From contig JBGSNA010000147.1 of NCBI GenBank assembly GCA_041739875.1, positions 1 through 64,000 of the forward strand: 64,000 nucleotides of DNA. Reading direction: 5' to 3'. Positions 34,246 through 42,412 of this stretch are shown in pieces (the stretch's first letter is position 1; each line of letters opens with the position of its first letter). The translations under genes were made by a program, and so were the position numbers. The notes below the pieces were generated by a model, which was given only the letters and a program-made list of their open reading frames with translations, searched no databases and had not been told where the DNA came from. Source of the DNA: JBBSJZ01 sp041739875 (lineage in GTDB: Bacteria; Planctomycetota; Planctomycetia; Pirellulales; Pirellulaceae).

Positions 34246-36294
34246 CTAAGGGTTCCCACCTTCATTGCCATCCCCGCCATTGTAGTAATAGTAATAATAG
34301 TATGGATTGTACCATGGTGGGTAATAATAGTACGAGCTGTCGTCGCCGCTTCCTTGATCTTCGTAATAGTAGTAGTCGTAGTTGTAGAAGTAATCGTCGT
34401 CTGTGCCGTCGCCATCATCGTCCTGGTCATCAGAAATGCCATCCGCCAACAGTTCGTAAGCAATCTCATTAACCGAAACGCCAGTTTGTGAGATAGCGGA
34501 AATGCGAATGATGTAGTCACCCTCTGGGAGCATCGCGAAGGCTGTGCGAGATGTTCCAGACGGACTTGCGAAAGCAAGTCGTACGTCCTGCGTTACGGCA
34601 TCATAAATAATGATCCGAACGGCCTCCGTCGATTCTCCTCCGCTAGCAGTAAGGTCAAAACGATAGAGCCGAGTCTTAAGCGATGTCCAAAGCACGATAT
34701 CGTCCAGGCCGGACGACACGCCCCCCGTAACAAACTGATTCATTTGCGCGGCATAGCTGGCAAACTCTGCTGACGCTACATAGTTACCAACGCCCACAGC
34801 GGAGTTTGGATCCACGCTGATTCGCACCAGATATTCTGTGTCGACTTCTGGTTGTGCAACCTCAAGAACCCAAGTACCGTCGGATCTGAGTCGGCCATGA
34901 GCACCCACAGATTGGCCATTCGCATCGACGATTTGCACTCGCAAATCAGGGGAACTTGCGCCGACCGAAGCGACTGTGACCACCAGTCTTCCGTCAACTT
35001 GACTGGGCGAAGTAATTTTCCATAAATCAACGTCGCTTGCGTTAGAAACAGATGACTGCATCTCATAAACGGAGTTCGGCTCGTATCCATCTGCGGACGC
35101 CAGTGCGATTGCGGTCAGGATATTGTCATTGAGACCCGACTCATTGTCAGCGAGCAAGAAGTTTGTGCCGAGTGATTCAATTCCAGCGTTAAATAGCCCC
35201 GCGACAGGGTCCGTCTCGCGGATCGCAGCGGAACGGTAATCAACCACGAGTCGATAGTCGCCAACTGAATAAATGTCATCCGATGCGGCTGAGACGCGGA
35301 CGTTTAAATCTCCCGAATTGGTCAGTCCATGAATCGTTACTGACACGTTATTTTCGAAAACGGATGCCGAAACTTGCTGCACCAGCAAGACCCCGTTCTC
35401 ATCATAGACCTCAATCTTAGGGACGAGCAGGCTCACACCGACCGCATTGACGCTGAATGTCACTTCCGACTGTCCAGCTACGGGAGCCACGCGATAGAAA
35501 TCGGAATCATTGAAGTTCAGTATGCTTGCACGAAGGTCGAGCGTGTCAATTTCGGGATCAAAATTGATGGGTGTTGGAATGAAAGTGGCAAGGCCAAGTT
35601 GTCCATTGTCAACCTGCTCATAGGGATCGGTTCGCACGCCGTAGAGATCCTGAAGCCAGCCGATATCTTCAGGTGTAAGCAAGCCCTTGGGACCTGCATA
35701 GTGCCCGAACATGACTGCCGAGGAAATGCTCGTATCAGCAATCCCAAGTGTATTGCCGGTTTCGTGCAATAGCACACTGAACAGGTCCCTTGCACCATTT
35801 GGATCGATCATTGGATCGGGTGGAAGATTTTCTTCCCAGTCGTGATACACAAATGTTTCTTGACTGTTGAGAAGGATATCGCCAGACCAAGTTCCCGCAA
35901 CGGATTGAAACGGCAGTGAATTTGCCAAGACACCTGTTTGCGGGAATGCTCCAATGCGGAACTCGCCGAACCGGGGATCTTGGTTGGATAACCCAGGTGT
36001 TCCGAAACCAAGATCATGATCGGCCGTCAATGCTACATTCACGTCTGCGTGAATTGCCCATGTTTGGTAAGCACGTAGCACTAGCTCTTGCCAGTTATCA
36101 CGGGTCGTTACTGCATCTAATTCTTCATGAATCACGTTTTCAAAAGTAGCGACGGAAACGCCATCAGCAGGAAAGCTGATGCTCAAATCTCTGGCGTTTG
36201 GCCAAGGTGCACCGAAAGCGGCCAAAAGTTTACGAGTTTCGAGGTGTTCAAAGTTAGGTTGATGTTTTGCTGAGCGTAAGGCACGACGCGACAC
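34246..36294 (-). CDS. secreted matrixin-like protein with degenerate zinc site and Asp/Tyr-rich tail
   Basis: A 682-residue protein. The N-terminus carries a planctomycete LEPR-XLL-type export motif (FEHLETRKLLAAF, about 15-27). Residues about 35-215 resemble a matrixin metalloprotease (AYQTWAIHADVNV, LFSVLLHETGNTLGIAD, SSAVMFGHY), but the site reads H177-E-x-x-N181 with Asp 187 at the third position, so the second zinc ligand is lost. Two or more pre-peptidase/beta-sandwich-like domains follow (about 250-610). The last 65 residues are extraordinary: ten Asp in 618-634, then 19 Tyr in residues 635-671, as runs of 4, 4 and 7. Tyr codons TAT and TAC are mixed, which argues for selection on the protein rather than repeat slippage. 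Neighbours at 12-13 nt on both sides are a kinase and a sulfotransferase. Confidence 0.85.
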   Translation of the reverse strand: MSRRALRSAKHQPNFEHLETRKLLAAFGAPWPNARDLSISFPADGVSVATFENVIHEELDAVTTRDNWQELVLRAYQTWAIHADVNVALTADHDLGFGTPGLSNQDPRFGEFRIGAFPQTGVLANSLPFQSVAGTWSGDILLNSQETFVYHDWEENLPPDPMIDPNGARDLFSVLLHETGNTLGIADTSISSAVMFGHYAGPKGLLTPEDIGWLQDLYGVRTDPYEQVDNGQLGLATFIPTPINFDPEIDTLDLRASILNFNDSDFYRVAPVAGQSEVTFSVNAVGVSLLVPKIEVYDENGVLLVQQVSASVFENNVSVTIHGLTNSGDLNVRVSAASDDIYSVGDYRLVVDYRSAAIRETDPVAGLFNAGIESLGTNFLLADNESGLNDNILTAIALASADGYEPNSVYEMQSSVSNASDVDLWKITSPSQVDGRLVVTVASVGASSPDLRVQIVDANGQSVGAHGRLRSDGTWVLEVAQPEVDTEYLVRISVDPNSAVGVGNYVASAEFASYAAQMNQFVTGGVSSGLDDIVLWTSLKTRLYRFDLTASGGESTEAVRIIIYDAVTQDVRLAFASPSGTSRTAFAMLPEGDYIIRISAISQTGVSVNEIAYELLADGISDDQDDDGDGTDDDYFYNYDYYYYEDQGSGDDSSYYYYPPWYNPYYYYYYYNGGDGNEGGNP

Positions 36295-36307
36295 GGCGTA
36301 AAATCCT

Positions 36308-39300
36308 TCAAAGTTCTGAGGTTGAAAATTCGTCGATTGGGTCCGAAGACAATTCGTTGTCCTGGACAGGAGGCCGCCCGAGTCGAGTGGTTCGCAGGAT
36401 CGCTTGAAAGCCAGGCATAGAACGAAGCGAATCTAAATCTTGATCGTCCGTGATCGTCGCCGCCCCATAGCCTCGTTGAATGGCACTTGATAAGTATCGA
36501 AGTGCTTGAACGTGGGATTTCTCGTCTGGCAATAAAGCATGGACACAAGCTGCTTGGTATAGAACAGAAGACTTGTTGGGCTCATCCAGAGCGAGATTCA
36601 ATTGCTCGATCGCTTGCGAATACTCGCCTTGCCTCGCCAGTAGCACGGCGAGATAAACAATCGCTTTTTCGTTATCCGGCTCTCGATCACGAACTTCGTT
36701 GAGCAACTTAATCGCGGTATCTGCCTTACCAAGCTTCACATAAATGTAGGCCATCTGCTGCAAAATAGTTGGCGTCCCCGGCGCAAGTCTGTCTGCTTCC
36801 TCCAGGTCAGCAAGCGCGCCTTCAAAATCTGGGACAGCGTCATTTAACTTCGTGTTAGCACGCAGCACCAATGCATTACGACGAAGATTTTCTAGGGACA
36901 TCGCCCGTTCGCGATCTCTTTCCGCATCAGACAAATTTCCCAATCGGCGATGCGCACGGCTACGTAGAATCAGCAAAGGAAATTGATCAGGATCGTGACT
37001 GAGGCCGATAGTAAGAAGATCAATCGCCTCCTTTACACGGCCAGTCCGTAAATAGATCATCGCTAGATTGTAGTTTGTCTCTACAAGCGATGGGTCTAAT
37101 GCCATCGCCTGTTTGATGTCGCTTTCGGCTCGACTCAGTTCACCAAGCTTTCCGCAACAGGATGCCCGCAATAACCACAACCGTGAAGCTCTTGGTGCTC
37201 GCTCTATGGACTGGGTAAAGGAAAGTTTGGCATTTTCATATTCCCCCAGCTGAAGCTGAGTTCTCCCAAGAGTCGTCCAACGTAAACTCGTTGGAACCGC
37301 ATCGCGGTCTGCTAAAGCACCAAGCATATCTCGAGCTATACTCCATTTTCTATCCGCCATTTGACGCACGGCTTCTAGGAAATATTCGTTATCAGATGAA
37401 ATTGGGATTTCAACTGCATTCTGATACAAAGCTATTGACCGCTCAGAATTACCGTTTGATTCAGCGAGTTTCGCCTCGAGAAAGGTAATTGCACGAGAGC
37501 CGGTTGAACCTTGCACATACTTAGCAGTTTCAATCAATCGCGTCAGGGTATTCAGCGATTTAGCAGGTTCATAACTCCTGCGCAACCGTTCACATTCGGC
37601 CACAGCCGTAGATACAAGATGCCGAAGTAACACGTTGCGACGATGGTCAATTGAAGCACGCTCAAGATCGTCTGGACAGATCAAGGCATCGATTACTTGA
37701 CGATCAAGTAATCGATGTTTTTCCAACGGTAATAGCAAGCCTTGAACCGACGAAACTTCGTACCGCTGAGGATCAGCCATCATCGTTAATAGCGACCCAT
37801 TCGATTCCTCAAAAAATGCATTGAAACCAGCAGTTGATTCGGCTCGAATCATCGTTGATCGCCATCCCAGAGCAACCCAGATTAGCGGGATGATGACGAC
37901 AGTAGCCAGCACGCTTACTGCGGCGGCACTCGTTGAACGAGGATGTCGCCGCACCCACTTAGCCACTTTCGCAGAGGATGCTTCCTGGGCGTATAGCAGT
38001 GATCGGCTCTGAGATTCTCTTAGTAAATCTTCTTGCAACTGGTCAGCCGATTGATAACGCCGACTTGGCTCGTATTGCAAACATTTCTGGACAATACTCC
38101 ACAGACCATCAGAGACACAATATTCGATCGAGCAAACCACAGGTTGCTGGCGAACGTTGATAGCAGCCTCAATATCCGTATCCGCCTGCGAAAGCGGCCG
38201 GGGAAAAGGCAAACTTCCAGTGAGCAGTTCAAAAAGCATCATTCCTAGGCTGTAGATGTCCGACCGTTCGTCATCGGTGTCTGTACCTTGCATCATTTGA
38301 CGCAAGTTTTCGGGTGACATGTATGCCAATGTACCGCCAACGATAGCTCCACTAGTCCGACGCAGCGAACGTGACAAGTTAAAGTCCATCAGAGCAGGTT
38401 CACCATCGTTTCGTATCAATACGTTGGCTGGCTTGAGGTCTCCGTGAAGTACTCCGCGAGCATGTGAATGCGAAAGCGCGCCCGCCAAACGCTCAAACAT
38501 CCAAACAGCCAACTGTTCTTTGTTTAGCCTTCTCAATCGCTGCAACGGTGTTGCAACGTCATCGCTTAGCCCACGACACTGTGCCGCGTCATCGCTAAGC
38601 GAACGAGCGCGGTCGACGTTATCCGATGAAGTGATGGTGTCGTCACGGTCTTCGCGAATCGTTTGAATGAGGCTCTCACCGTCACGAGATCTGTCACGTA
38701 CTGGATCGAGCAAATAGTCATTGAGTGTGACACCACCTGCATAGGGCATGCAGATGATCGTGTAACCATCGACAAAGTGAAACGAGTAAATCGGCACAAT
38801 GTTGGTATGCTGGAGCATCGCCATCATTTGCGGTTCGCCGCGCGGTTGGCGAACGACCTTCAGCACAACATAACGACTTGCCAAATCGATTTGTTGTGCG
38901 AGGAAGACCTGGCTAAACGCACCGACCCCAATCCGCTGGACAGGCTCAAAGCCTATTTGCCGCAGCAAAAGTCGCGTTGATTCGTCAACATCTCGACCGG
39001 TTCCTGCAGAAATAGATGCACGAGGTTTACCAGGTGATCGAGACCTACTGAGTTCATGTTCCCGCATGTCTTCTTGGAATTGCTGATGCCAGAGTTGCGT
39101 TTTGATTCCAGGGATGAAGCGGTATCGCTGTGGAGGAATCGAGTGACCTAGTTGAATGCTAACGCGATAGTCTTCGTACGCAATTTCGACAGCGCGTTCA
39201 GGGTATTGATGAAGTATTGGAAACTGCGTGAAATAATCCTTGAGTCGACACGGCAATCCGCTGCCGTAGCGCCGTTCGATATCGATTCGAATCAATTCCG

Positions 39301-39433
39301 TGAGGGCAACTTCGTCGTCAGCCAGTTGGAACCGCTTGAGCGTCGTACCGATCGTCGCGGTCGCATGGGGCGACCATTCGGTTTCAAAATGATCGATTAG
39401 GTCGTCGACGGTTTCTGTGATTTGGTTGATCAT
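36308..39433 (-). CDS. Ser/Thr protein kinase with C-terminal TPR repeats
   Basis: A 1041-residue membrane protein. An N-terminal conserved region (about 1-150) precedes the kinase domain (about 165-470) with glycine loop GVGAFSQVFLAQ, VVLKVV, catalytic loop HGDLKPANV and DFN. The usual HRD Arg is Gly and the DFG Gly is Asn, a variant often seen in planctomycete kinases and probably still active because the Lys and both Asp remain. SPENLRQM stands for APE. A transmembrane helix follows (VSVLATVVIIPLIWVALG, about 500-520), then a long C-terminal region with many TPR units (about 560-1020). It lies between an ECF sigma gene and the Tyr-tailed protein, only 13 nt before the latter. Confidence 0.92.
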   Translation of the reverse strand: MINQITETVDDLIDHFETEWSPHATATIGTTLKRFQLADDEVALTELIRIDIERRYGSGLPCRLKDYFTQFPILHQYPERAVEIAYEDYRVSIQLGHSIPPQRYRFIPGIKTQLWHQQFQEDMREHELSRSRSPGKPRASISAGTGRDVDESTRLLLRQIGFEPVQRIGVGAFSQVFLAQQIDLASRYVVLKVVRQPRGEPQMMAMLQHTNIVPIYSFHFVDGYTIICMPYAGGVTLNDYLLDPVRDRSRDGESLIQTIREDRDDTITSSDNVDRARSLSDDAAQCRGLSDDVATPLQRLRRLNKEQLAVWMFERLAGALSHSHARGVLHGDLKPANVLIRNDGEPALMDFNLSRSLRRTSGAIVGGTLAYMSPENLRQMMQGTDTDDERSDIYSLGMMLFELLTGSLPFPRPLSQADTDIEAAINVRQQPVVCSIEYCVSDGLWSIVQKCLQYEPSRRYQSADQLQEDLLRESQSRSLLYAQEASSAKVAKWVRRHPRSTSAAAVSVLATVVIIPLIWVALGWRSTMIRAESTAGFNAFFEESNGSLLTMMADPQRYEVSSVQGLLLPLEKHRLLDRQVIDALICPDDLERASIDHRRNVLLRHLVSTAVAECERLRRSYEPAKSLNTLTRLIETAKYVQGSTGSRAITFLEAKLAESNGNSERSIALYQNAVEIPISSDNEYFLEAVRQMADRKWSIARDMLGALADRDAVPTSLRWTTLGRTQLQLGEYENAKLSFTQSIERAPRASRLWLLRASCCGKLGELSRAESDIKQAMALDPSLVETNYNLAMIYLRTGRVKEAIDLLTIGLSHDPDQFPLLILRSRAHRRLGNLSDAERDRERAMSLENLRRNALVLRANTKLNDAVPDFEGALADLEEADRLAPGTPTILQQMAYIYVKLGKADTAIKLLNEVRDREPDNEKAIVYLAVLLARQGEYSQAIEQLNLALDEPNKSSVLYQAACVHALLPDEKSHVQALRYLSSAIQRGYGAATITDDQDLDSLRSMPGFQAILRTTRLGRPPVQDNELSSDPIDEFSTSEL

Positions 39434-39540
39434 CGAGAACAGTCCGCAAGAAGTCCTGAGTTAACGATGGACAAACAAGGCCCACGACGCCATGGTGCTT
39501 TACTGGTAGCCAACGGATCCAGTCCAGCTAAATTCAATCC

Positions 39541-39612
39541 AGCTAAACAGAGGAGGCGGATTGGTTACTTGAGCCCGCCATCAAAATTCCCAAAAATCTG
39601 CTGGTAAAGCGT
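39541..39612 (+). repeat. dispersed repeat, copy A
   Basis: AAACAGAGGAGGCG (39545-39558), a 16-nt spacer, CCGCCA (39575-39580), an A-rich stretch and CTGGTAA (39601-39607). The same order and the same 16-nt spacing occur 989 bp away in copy B. It fills the space between the sigma stop and the kinase gene. Confidence 0.6.
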
Positions 39613-39613
39613 T

Positions 39614-40219
39614 TTAGCTCAGTTCATCGTCCAAAAACATTCTTACAAGCATTTCGCGGCTGTTTTGAAGGCTTCGCTCAACAGTCCGACGGCTACGTCC
39701 GGTCAATTCGCTAATTTCGTCGACTGTGTGCTGCTTTAATCGCAGCTTGAAGATGTCTTGATCAATTGGTCGCATCGCGCCGAGTGTTTCGCGGACGCTC
39801 ATTTCGAGCAACTCAGCAGGAAATGATTCACTCAATACGGTTTCTTCCAGGCTACTTAACGGAATGTTTCGACTGTCGTCGCGACGTTTTGCTGAGTGGT
39901 GTTCTGCCGTGCGACTCAGCTTATGAACCGCCACGATCGCCATGAGATTCCAGAGAGTTTCTCCGGGGGGTGCATCGTAATGCCCTGATTTCACCCCGCG
40001 GAAAACGCTCTTAAAGACCGATTGGACAATGTCCTCCGGTGTTGTCTGCTTTCGCAGCTGATCCCCCATTTTGGCTTCGACCAAGCCAAACAGTCGGCGC
40101 GCGTATCGCCCGTATAGCTCACTTGCGGCATTTTCATTGCCGCCGCGAACCAAGGCGATAAGCGATCGATCTGACGGAGAAACCGACGGCTGCTTTGGTT
40201 CCGTGGAATCCATAGACAC
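39614..40219 (-). CDS. ECF RNA polymerase sigma factor
   Basis: A 201-residue sigma factor of the extracytoplasmic-function type. Region 2 is visible in AASELYGRYARRLFGLVEAK and TTPEDIVQSVFKSVFRGV; region 4 in FKLRLKQHTVDEISELTGRS and RTVERSLQNSREML. This ECF group occurs beside Ser/Thr kinases in planctomycetes, where kinase action may replace an anti-sigma factor. No anti-sigma gene is present. The start may be the third codon (MDSTEP). It is flanked on both sides by copies of one repeat. Confidence 0.92.
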   Translation of the reverse strand: MSMDSTEPKQPSVSPSDRSLIALVRGGNENAASELYGRYARRLFGLVEAKMGDQLRKQTTPEDIVQSVFKSVFRGVKSGHYDAPPGETLWNLMAIVAVHKLSRTAEHHSAKRRDDSRNIPLSSLEETVLSESFPAELLEMSVRETLGAMRPIDQDIFKLRLKQHTVDEISELTGRSRRTVERSLQNSREMLVRMFLDDELS

Positions 40220-40354
40220 GAAGGCACGGAAATAGGGTGAATGAGCGGAAATCCACAGTGCCTTAACACTCTAACAGCTTCAGAGTGTTTCACAATTGAG
40301 CCCCTGTATATCGATTGAATGGGATACCCACCGAACGGGGATAAGAACGTCCAA

Positions 40355-40423
40355 GCGGGTGCAACTGCGTTCAGCTCTCAGATTATCGAGAGCTGATTTG
40401 CCCCAAAGTGCAGTTGCACCCGC
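40355..40423. repeat. nested perfect inverted repeats
   Basis: GCGGGTGCAACTGC (40355-40368) and GCAGTTGCACCCGC (40410-40423) pair over 14 bp without mismatch. Inside, TCAGCTCTC (40371-40379) and GAGAGCTGA (40388-40396) form a second 9-bp perfect stem. A third hairpin, CTGGGCC-TTTT-GGCCCAG, follows at 40437-40454. They lie in the 474-nt gap between the sigma gene and the propeller gene, in which no convincing gene is seen. This may be a structured RNA or part of a repeat element. Confidence 0.65.
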
Positions 40424-40455
40424 CAGCGACGATGATCTGGGCCTTTTGGCCCAGC

Positions 40456-40600
40456 GTGGCGGACAAAAGCTTGCTGGTGCTGCTCAGCCCAAAAGCGAGC
40501 ACAGCAAAATTTGCCAGGCCACGTTGCCCCATCAAACAGAGGAGGCGATACGAGCACCAAAGTCCGCCACAAAAAAACGAAAATTCTTTTGCCAGGTAAT
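40456..40600 (+). repeat. dispersed repeat, copy B, enclosed by a long-range stem
   Basis: The core AAACAGAGGAGGCG (40534-40547), 16-nt spacer, CCGCCA (40564-40569), A-rich stretch and CCAGGTAA (40592-40599) repeats copy A. In addition GTGGCGGAC (40456-40464) pairs with GTCCGCCAC (40562-40570). This copy is therefore longer and can fold into a branched structure with an internal stem near 40470-40505. Confidence 0.55.
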
Positions 40601-40693
40601 GCAGGCGGGAAACGCACGCTGCTGCAAACTCTCGATGGTCATTCAATGGAGCTTTTTTACCGTCGTGGTGATGTCACTCCAATCAACAAACCG

Positions 40694-41959
40694 TTACTTC
40701 GACGAGATACAAAAAAGATGCGTCTCACCGCGAATGAACAGTTCGTCATCCACGACAGCGGGTGTCGCGTCGACCGTCTCACCTACGTTGTTCGTCTCGA
40801 CAACCTTCAGTGACGAGGCGTCTTTGATGACCACGGTCGTCCCACTTCGTCCAGTAAGGAATACATAGCCAGCGGCCGCGATTGGCGATGCGTAGATACT
40901 CGTTATCCCTTCGATTCGCTCTGCAGAAAAATGCGGTTTACCCGTCGCAGCGTCGAGACAGGTCAGCTGCCCACCTTTGCCTTTATAAAAATAGATGCGC
41001 CCGCCTGAGAGGAGGGGCGAGGCAATATCGGGTGTGTCGCGATCCACTGACCAGACCACATTGGGCGTGCCTTCGAGATTGCCACGACCGCTCGGTTGAA
41101 AGGCGCCCATGTAGGATCCGCGAAAGCCACTAGTGACGAACACCAGTTTACCATCAAAAACTGCCGAAGCAGCTGGCCGTTCGGTCTGCCCACTACATCG
41201 CCACAGCTCTTGGCCTGTTTCAGCATCGTAACCGCGAGCACAGGTTTGGCCGTTCATCACGACTTGCTTTTTTCCATCGTGCTCAATCACAAGGGGAGTC
41301 GCCCAGCATGTAGGTTCGTCGCGATCGGCTCGCCAGATCGTTTCGCCGGTTCGTTTGTTCAGGGCATAGAGATACGACGGACCTTCATGGTCCCATGGCA
41401 CGTAGATGATGTCGCCGTCAATCGTCGGTGAACTACCTTCGCCGAAGCCGTTTCGAGTGTCCATTGCACCAAAGTCATCACGTTTCCATTGAAGAACGCC
41501 ATCCAGCGTGTAGCAGTAGAGTCCTCTGGAACCGAAATGTGCGTAGACATGCTCGCCATCGGTGCAGGGTGATGCTGACGCGAAACCGTTGGTCGAATGT
41601 GTTTCTTGGTGAGGCGTCGCAGTCGTTGCTATCTGGCTCCATCGCAATTTACCGTCCTCGCGATTCACGCAGTACAAAACGAATTGCAACTCCTCGGGTG
41701 AGCCGCTGTTGGGCTTGCCGTCTGTTCGTACAGCGCTGACGACAAAAACACGGTCGTTCCAAATGACGGGCGACCCCGAGCTTTTCCCAGGAATTACAGA
41801 TTTCCATTTGACGTTTTTGGTGGATGACCACTGCGTCGGCGGAGTCGCGGTGGCCGAAGTTCCGTTGCCTGACGGCCCCCGCCAATGAGGCCAGTTCTCC
41901 GCGAACGAAACGGAACTCAGCGTCAGAATGCCGACGCAGCACAAAAGGGATCGGAGCAT
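40694..41959 (-). CDS. exported PQQ-like beta-propeller protein
   Basis: The start at 41959 gives MLRSLLCCVGILTLSSVSFAEN, a signal peptide; the frame is open 12 codons further. The 421-residue product begins WPHWRGPSGNGTS, the usual opening of planctomycete PQQ-like repeat proteins, and carries propeller blades such as YALNKRTGETIWRADRDEPT, GYDAETGQELWR and CLDAATGKPHFSAERI. It resembles BamB-like and alcohol-dehydrogenase-type propellers, but there is no catalytic motif. The role is unknown; it probably acts in the periplasm. Confidence 0.87.
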   Translation of the reverse strand: MLRSLLCCVGILTLSSVSFAENWPHWRGPSGNGTSATATPPTQWSSTKNVKWKSVIPGKSSGSPVIWNDRVFVVSAVRTDGKPNSGSPEELQFVLYCVNREDGKLRWSQIATTATPHQETHSTNGFASASPCTDGEHVYAHFGSRGLYCYTLDGVLQWKRDDFGAMDTRNGFGEGSSPTIDGDIIYVPWDHEGPSYLYALNKRTGETIWRADRDEPTCWATPLVIEHDGKKQVVMNGQTCARGYDAETGQELWRCSGQTERPAASAVFDGKLVFVTSGFRGSYMGAFQPSGRGNLEGTPNVVWSVDRDTPDIASPLLSGGRIYFYKGKGGQLTCLDAATGKPHFSAERIEGITSIYASPIAAAGYVFLTGRSGTTVVIKDASSLKVVETNNVGETVDATPAVVDDELFIRGETHLFCISSK

Positions 41960-42008
41960 TGTTGTTCTCAATAAGTCTAGTAAGGAACTACGCATTCAAG
42001 TTTACTTT

Positions 42009-42296
42009 TCAAGTTGGTCTGTCCGCTGGTACGCTCAAGAAGTCCAACGCTGCAATGTTGATTGCCTCGTCTGGTATTAGCGAAGGAATTTCTCTTCGGA
42101 TTGGATAGATCCGAGTGCCCTCCTTAGCCAGTAGTCCCGCCTGAAGTGCTAGCGTTACTTTTTGGTCGCTATGGTCGCGAAGCTCGCCACGTTGAATGGC
42201 GTCATTAATCTGGACGATCATCTCTGAGCTAGCGAATTCCAATTGACCACCACTGACCGGGCATCTCAATATCGAAATCATTTTTGCGTCATTCAT
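42009..42296 (-). CDS. Trm112/YcaR-like small protein
   Basis: A 95-residue protein starting MNDAKMISILRCPVSGGQLE; the start may be Met 6. The pattern 'LRCPvsgg.L' followed by 'L.....g.yPIR..IP.LI.deA' (here RIYPIRREIPSLIPDEA) is that of UPF0434/Trm112 proteins, which in other organisms activate methyltransferases or have unknown roles. Only one Cys of the zinc set is left, so metal binding is doubtful. Confidence 0.8.
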   Translation of the reverse strand: MNDAKMISILRCPVSGGQLEFASSEMIVQINDAIQRGELRDHSDQKVTLALQAGLLAKEGTRIYPIRREIPSLIPDEAINIAALDFLSVPADRPT

Positions 42297-42412
42297 TGGA
42301 ATTGGCTCAAAGGTAGGCTGCCCGATACCCGATTTTTATCGATGTCGAACTAGATGTCGCGGGCGTTGGCGATGTCGGACACCTTATTATCCGACTCAGG
42401 CGAAGGATTGCC

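Noticed and set aside
34255..34400. Tyr-run DNA seen as a simple trinucleotide microsatellite
   Set aside because: TAC and TAT alternate irregularly, and other residues interrupt the runs, so the DNA is not a pure repeat; the amino acid seems to be what is kept.
40296..40868. 190-residue open frame on the plus strand, and 79- and 87-residue frames on the minus strand in the same place
   Set aside because: They read through the inverted repeats, and the plus frame enters the propeller gene antisense. The structured DNA explains the open frames.
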